Positions 58,571-64,000 of a DNA stretch of 64,000 nucleotides are shown here, in pieces. The notes under the pieces were generated by a model that worked only from the letters and a program-made list of their open reading frames with translations, was not told the origin of the DNA and did no database searches. Location: assembly GCA_002633005.1 (NCBI GenBank), contig NMRA01000037.1, positions 976,393 to 1,040,392 of the forward strand, read 5' to 3'. This DNA is from Phoronis australis (lineage: Eukaryota; Phoronida; Phoronidae). Each line of letters begins with the position of its first letter. Position 1 is the stretch's first letter. The position numbers and the translations under genes are program-made.

Positions 58571-59569
58571 GAAGAAACATGATAACTATGCTTGTTCCAG
58601 GGGAGATCCAGGACTTTGAGTTGGGGGGGGGGCAAGGCAGAGTCATTCGCCAAGATTTTGCCCGTCAGAAATTCGCGCTCCTGAACTGCCAATTATGGAA
58701 TCTGGGAGAATTTTAGGGGGGGGGCATGGCCCCCTTGGCTCCCCTCGGAAATCCGCCACTGTGTTCTGTCCAGTTAACTGAAATTGAGCTCTAAAACGAG
58801 GTTATGCTTTGGACGAAAGAATTAGGTGTTTTAATTTTAAAATTCAACTTGGTCGAGATTGATATTTGAAAAATATGAAATAGACGTAATTATTAAAACC
58901 AAGAAAGCAGAATTGATGGTCATATAATTTTTATTTTCAATTGCGAGTCTGGTTTTTTATCGTAATCAAAATATATATTTAATAACATCAAGTATTATTT
59001 CAGATCAATGACAAATCAACTGTTATAGTCCCGGTAGTGCCTACCTCACAAGGGCCTAGGCTATGCTTTAAGCTAACACTCTTGAGCAACAAATTAAACC
59101 AGATGTGACTAATTGCACATGACAGCAGCATGCTACTGTATGAGCCACCACTGTCGAATATATCTTCAACTCGTCAACAATACGACCAGATGACCTGGTT
59201 CGTGTAGAAAGCATTTTTATCAAGAATTTATTAGAAGAAACGTAACCCTGCATTCAGCATGATACCTAATCCGTAACACTGCGATCGCCGGAATTTGGTC
59301 ATGTTTACTTTTCATGTTTCAAACCTAGTTTTCCGGAAAAAAACTTGAATCCTTTCGTCAGACAACTCTTTGGTGCATTGACTTGTTCTTTAACTGTATT
59401 TTTCTACGTCTGTGTGGTTAATTATTAACACAGTTTTTAAGATTTAATATTCAGGTTGGACTCCGAAGACCGGCCATTTAACTCACGCAATGTAAATTTC
59501 CGCTTTGTTTATCGCAATGAGCCTCGCTTTGGATTTTAATGTCCGCCGCGTGAATAGAGTCTATATGCG

Positions 59570-62500
59570 ACACCTGATTGGTCGCCCATATTTCCTTTGT
59601 TCAGTTCAACGTGGTCTCTCTCATTCAGCCACCTACCTCGTAGTCTACAAGACCTAAGTTCGAAGTTACGTTTTATTATTGTCATTTTTAAACGAACAAA
59701 TGCAGAAAACAACTATAAAGTACTTGAAGATGCTTTAACTAAAAGTCTGAGGCTACTGACATCGTCTCAGAAAATTTGAAAAATTGTCCGGGTTGCCTGT
59801 CTGATCACCGGGGTTCCTAGTTTAAAGGTCGGGGTTCGTGTTTTTCGGGCTGGTATGATTTACACCGGGATTCCAATTTCGGTGGAACACCTTGAGACTG
59901 TTTGATGAGTATGCGCATTGTGTGGAAAAACGATCTACGTCATTGGAATGTCGACAACGCCTAGAAAGATGAAGAACTCAATCAGATCCTACCTACCGCA
60001 GAGCTTTCGATAAGCGCACGTCTTCGTTAAGCCCGGCACTGCCGACTCGACTGTTGTCATTTGTGACGTCGTAGGAGATCATAGATTGTTTGGAAGTGCA
60101 TTAGAGCGATAGAAGTAATTTGTAAAGGCAGTAACCACGTCGCCGACAGACAAAGAAAATCTTTCCAAAACTAAAATGGCCAACAAGGGGGAGCTGCAGT
60201 TTGACTGACACGCTATTGAACAACGCAGCTTTACAATTAATCATTACTTCCTACTCAATTGTTAATTGTGACGAAGCAGATTCCATAGCAAATTTCTCCG
60301 CGAAGTCTAGAATTTGAGAATTATACCAAATAACAACAAACTAGAGGTACACAAGTCCAACAAAGGTTTAAAATCACTGGTGTTGCTAAACTCGAAGGCT
60401 CACAAGTCTGAATTTCAATGAGCCCGAAGGTTCACAAGCCATGAGCCTTAAAATTTTGTAAAGTCTTAAACTTTCATGACAATGATGTCTGACACAAAGC
60501 TCCGATTCCGTGATTTCGAAAAACAATTCTATAATTCATATGCGGTAGGACTATCTGAAATAAATTTGCTGACGAGCAAGTGCCAGAATGCCAAAAACGG
60601 TTTTGAACAATAATCGGTAATGTGCGCTGAGCTTTAGTTGTCGCAATTACTGATGTTTTTAAATTTTCGTTAATTCTGCATCATTAAATTTTGCTTCTTC
60701 ACTGTCGGTGACTTCGCCTTATTAGTTTTCGGACAGATGTGCCCCCGGCCGGCGGACTTGCGAACCACGGCGGAATTGTGTAACCATGGGCTTATTTGGG
60801 ACAATCGAACGCCCTTACTCCGTCTCTGTCAGACTTGTGAATATTTTCACGTTTGGTGCTTTGGACTTTTGTACTTGTAGACCCTCGGATTTATGGACCT
60901 TTATAAATTCATACCGGTAGTTGTCGTCATTTAGACTTGCAAACTTCCGTTCAATCGAGTGGTATGCTATTCATTTCGATGAGCGTGCAGGCAATTGATA
61001 GAGCTAAAACATTTCGTCTTCTTGGCCGTTGTTCACTAAAACTGCATGCTAAGATTTTATGACCACTAACTCCACGCTGCGATGAACATTGCTTTTTACG
61101 TAAACTTAGCAATCATAATCGCCTTGTGTTGTATCACAACAAAGGTTACTTGAACACTATCACCCTCCCTACGGTTGGGTTCGCTGATCATAACCGCCTG
61201 TGCACTGAAGCCACTTGTGACAGTCCATACCTCTCTGTTGAACGCGGCGATATCAAAGTACAAATTTAAGTGCTTTAGAGAAATGCTTTATCTCTCAGAA
61301 GTACTAACGGCCAGCTTAAGTGCAGCTGACAGAAAGCCGGGGGTTTGGGTAAAATCACCGTAACATGGTTTAGTATCCTTAAACTCATCAAACTGATCCA
61401 AACGAATTTGTATCTGTCGAACTTGATGGATTAGTTGGAGGTCTTTTCATCCACAAACCTTTAACTCATTGTGTTGCGCGGAATAACTTCTGTACGTAAG
61501 TGTATATTGTCGTAAAGACCCAATCAACGCCATCTTTGAAAACCATTGCTTTGTTCTTGTTTTTGAGAATGGGTCGAATAGAGTTCACTGATTCCTAATC
61601 GAGAGGATTATTGTTGTTTGAGGTTTACTATTTCAGCTTTACTTAATTTGCGCTGCGTGGGTCTTTGAGACCGCTTAGGCCTGTTACATGAAAATTGATT
61701 TTTAAGACTAAAAAAACTCCACACAGAAATTTACGGTCTTAGACCTAGTACGTCCTACACAACTATTTATGAAAATTATCATCTCATTTTAGCAAAAAAT
61801 ACAGCCTCTGAGAACATGCCAATGACTTCCAGTAACTGAGATAATTTAAAACTGTTTCCAGATCGTGGTGTGCTCGTAAGTTCTTGATTGAGCCTTTAGC
61901 CAAGTTGGGAAGCGCGAGGTAAGACCAAATTTCTCTCTTAATTCCTGAATCACTTCACTGAGTTCCCAGCATGCTCTTTTTACAGCACAGCGCGAGACTA
62001 ATGAGCTCATAATGAAGATATCGATGGCACAAGTCATTAAAGAAAAACCTTTTAAGGGGAGTAGACACAGTTGATCATAAAGCCGTAAAGCAGTCGTTGT
62101 TTTACGACATAGACTAATTCAAGGGACAGATTATTCAGTTTTGAAAAAAAAGTTTAATAATATCAAGCGACATCAAATCTGAAGTCATACAAATTGTTAG
62201 ACAAACCCAAGTGTAGATATTAGGTCCGACAATTTTGAATTAATTCAAGAAGAAAGTTTTGCATGGTCTTAGATTTTTCACATCAACTGGACTTATTTCC
62301 CAATCTCAGCAACACAACATAAGCGCCATCTAGAGAAATGCAGCGGAGTGATCATGATCTTGAAAGTGGTGCGCTTTTGAGGTCATTAAAAGTGACGCTG
62401 TTTTAACTAAAGTAGCCTTAAAAACGCCTTAGTCGGTAACATCCTAATTTTTCTTTCTTATTTCATAGAAAACACGTTAAGCATCTAAATAATATATAAA

Positions 62501-63090
62501 ACAAAAATTTATGGCGTGACTTTTTGCGTAGACGCCAAAACGCTAAAATTTGATCTATTGAAATTCCAGGAAAGCGTTTACTTCACGCATACTAAAGCAA
62601 GAAAACCAAGAAACTATAAAATATAATTAAAAACAGTTAAAAGCTTAAACTGTTAAAAGGGTATCAGTCATTAATTTAAGTGGAGATGACTTCATTAACC
62701 AATGTAAGTTAACCAGTTTCCAAAAGAATTTCTATCATTAATTTAATTAGAGACTGGCCGTTACGTTAGCAGCTAGTGGGAAGCGCCGAGGGGAAATCGT
62801 GTGCGGCTGCGGGATTCTTTCCCCAGGCAGTAGAAATTTCTTTCCAGAACATTTGACCCTGCCGTAACACAAAGTATGGTAATCAGATATTCTTTAAAGT
62901 GAAAACTAAGAATGCATTTAAAAATACTACATTGCTTCATAAATGTACATACTGAGGTAGAAAGCCAGATAACTGTATGAAGACTATCGTCAACATACCG
63001 CCACTATTGGTTTCCCGTTTATTACTTTACACGAGTTATTCGTTTGACTATTTTTGTTAGTCCTTCCAGTTTCGCCATTTGCAATAAATA
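59570..63090. other. No recognisable gene
   Basis: Short frames only. Between about 60345 and 60960, words such as CACAAGTCTGA on one side and CAGACTTGTGA on the other suggest a very old inverted repeat. Confidence 0.4.
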
Positions 63091-63150
63091 AACACAGGTA
63101 TTTTGAGTTCACACATTTACTCTCATTTTACTGGCGTGGTGGCAGCGTGT
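63085..63150 (+). promoter_or_regulatory. LTR end and primer-binding region of the terminal element
   Basis: AATAAATAAACACAGG contains a poly(A) signal as in an LTR R region. About 50 bp on, TGGCGTGGTGGCAGCGTG begins with the TGG that pairs with a tRNA CCA end. The exact LTR limits and the primer tRNA were not settled. Confidence 0.5.
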
Positions 63151-63162
63151 TCTTAACGAACC

Positions 63163-64000
63163 ATGGCTAAGGCACCCAAGCAGTGGTGTCTGACGAAATC
63201 TGAAACTATAAACTCCTTCGACAATTGGAGACATAATATAACCTATGTTTTATCGCTGGACACTAACTTTGCTGACTTTTTGCAAGGCGATTTTACTTGG
63301 GACAAGGCAAAGGTCCCTCTACGAGGGTTGTTCAATGACCCGGACACTGTTCCTGAGGCGCGGCGCCGAACCGCCGCCCAAAAACTAACTCATCTGAACT
63401 TAATGTTGGGACAAATCGCGAATTTTTGTCCAGTTATTTCACGTAACACCATCATTAAGCAGTCAACATCGCTTGCCTCTATCTGGCAAACCATACGTGC
63501 TCACTATGGGTTCCAAACGTCGGGTGGACACTTTTTGGACTTTGCTGAAATACGCCTTCTTCCCGATGAGCGTCCGGAGGACTTATACCAACGCATTATG
63601 GCATTTATTGAGGACAATCTTCTTGGTCCTGACAATACTATACTACACCATGGGTTACCCATCACTGACGAAGACGAAATGTCTCCCACCCTTGAAAACC
63701 TAGCTGTCCTGACGTGGCTCCGCCTCGTAAACCCCGGACTTCCACGTCTCGTACAACAGCGTTATGGTCCCGAGCTGAGATCCAAGACCCTGGCTTCTAT
63801 CAAACCTGACATCTCCCAGTCTCTACAGGCTCTACTTGACGAACTCCAGTCATTAGAAGACGCCAAAGTCATGAGATCGGCCTCTGCTCCCCGTCGTACC
63901 CCATCTCTTCCCAGCCGTCGACCAACCAAGAGTTGCGCTCTTTGTAAACAGGCCCGCCGGTCGCAGTTCGATCATTACCTGTCCCAGTGCCCGTTTCTGC
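63163..64000 (+). CDS. LTR-retrotransposon Gag, intact, continues past the window
   Basis: An ATG at 63163 (context AACCATGG) opens 279 codons without a stop to the window end. The protein starts MAKAPKQWCLTKSETINSF, has FDNWRHNITY and a helical middle (IWQTIRAHYGFQTSGGHFLD, RPEDLYQRIMAFIEDNLL). Near the end is the zinc-knuckle-like CALCKQARRSQFDHYLSQC. This is the layout of Gypsy-type Gag from invertebrates, whose role is to pack element RNA into particles. Unlike the Gypsy copy at 54-57 kb it has no lesion, so it is probably young. Pol would follow beyond the window. Confidence 0.85.
   Translation, partial: MAKAPKQWCLTKSETINSFDNWRHNITYVLSLDTNFADFLQGDFTWDKAKVPLRGLFNDPDTVPEARRRTAAQKLTHLNLMLGQIANFCPVISRNTIIKQSTSLASIWQTIRAHYGFQTSGGHFLDFAEIRLLPDERPEDLYQRIMAFIEDNLLGPDNTILHHGLPITDEDEMSPTLENLAVLTWLRLVNPGLPRLVQQRYGPELRSKTLASIKPDISQSLQALLDELQSLEDAKVMRSASAPRRTPSLPSRRPTKSCALCKQARRSQFDHYLSQCPFL

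Larger units (their letters stand above)
57575..59565. mobile_element. About 2-kb element bounded by inverted repeats, containing nested elements
   Basis: TATAGACCCTATTCACGCCG at 57575 is mirrored by CGCGTGAATAGAGTCTATA at 59547-59565. The similarity extends about 50 bp inward to AACGAGGCTC and GAGCCTCGC. Inside lie R1 copy 2 and two GGCGGAT-type elements. No transposase was recognised. Confidence 0.5.

Overview
The window is nuclear DNA from an intron-rich animal, probably a marine invertebrate. It is AT-rich, with GT/AG introns, tRNA-derived SINEs, MITEs, minisatellites, LTR and DNA transposons and three isolated Ns typical of a draft assembly. A METTL15-type mitochondrial rRNA methyltransferase and an invertebrate-style leucine-rich-repeat GPCR fit a hemichordate, other deuterostome or lophotrochozoan. 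The sequence alone does not fix the species.

Layout. 1-3.85 kb holds no recognised gene, but carries a 955-bp fold-back element (1689-2643) flanked by 9-bp direct repeats. 3.86-11.34 kb (+) is a complete five-exon METTL15 gene (379 aa) with a mitochondrial-type N terminus. Its introns hold a 17-bp minisatellite, a 1.7-kb TTAA-flanked Kolobok-like transposon and a second 17-bp minisatellite that starts at the exon-4 splice donor and is split by a 168-bp solo LTR. 13.19-41.64 kb (-) holds 17 exons of an LGR receptor (about 15 LRRs, hinge, seven TMs, a tail of about 440 residues), convergent with METTL15. Its 5' end (signal peptide and N-terminal cap) was not found. Its introns carry SINEs, MITEs and a broken duplicate of the TM3 exon. 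41.6-64 kb is gene-poor and repeat-rich: a 48-bp satellite, a broken TE-associated CXC gene (50.56-51.02 kb, -), a decayed Gypsy element (54.3-57.2 kb, +), a nest of elements inside a 2-kb inverted-repeat unit (57.58-59.57 kb), and the start of an intact LTR-retrotransposon gag ORF running off the end (63163 onward).

The two host genes are functionally unrelated: one modifies mitochondrial 12S rRNA, the other is a membrane hormone receptor. The most unusual item is the Kolobok-like element, which carries a THAP-domain ORF and a convergent ORF resembling the zinc-binding ballast domain of the P2X7 receptor tail; both are broken.
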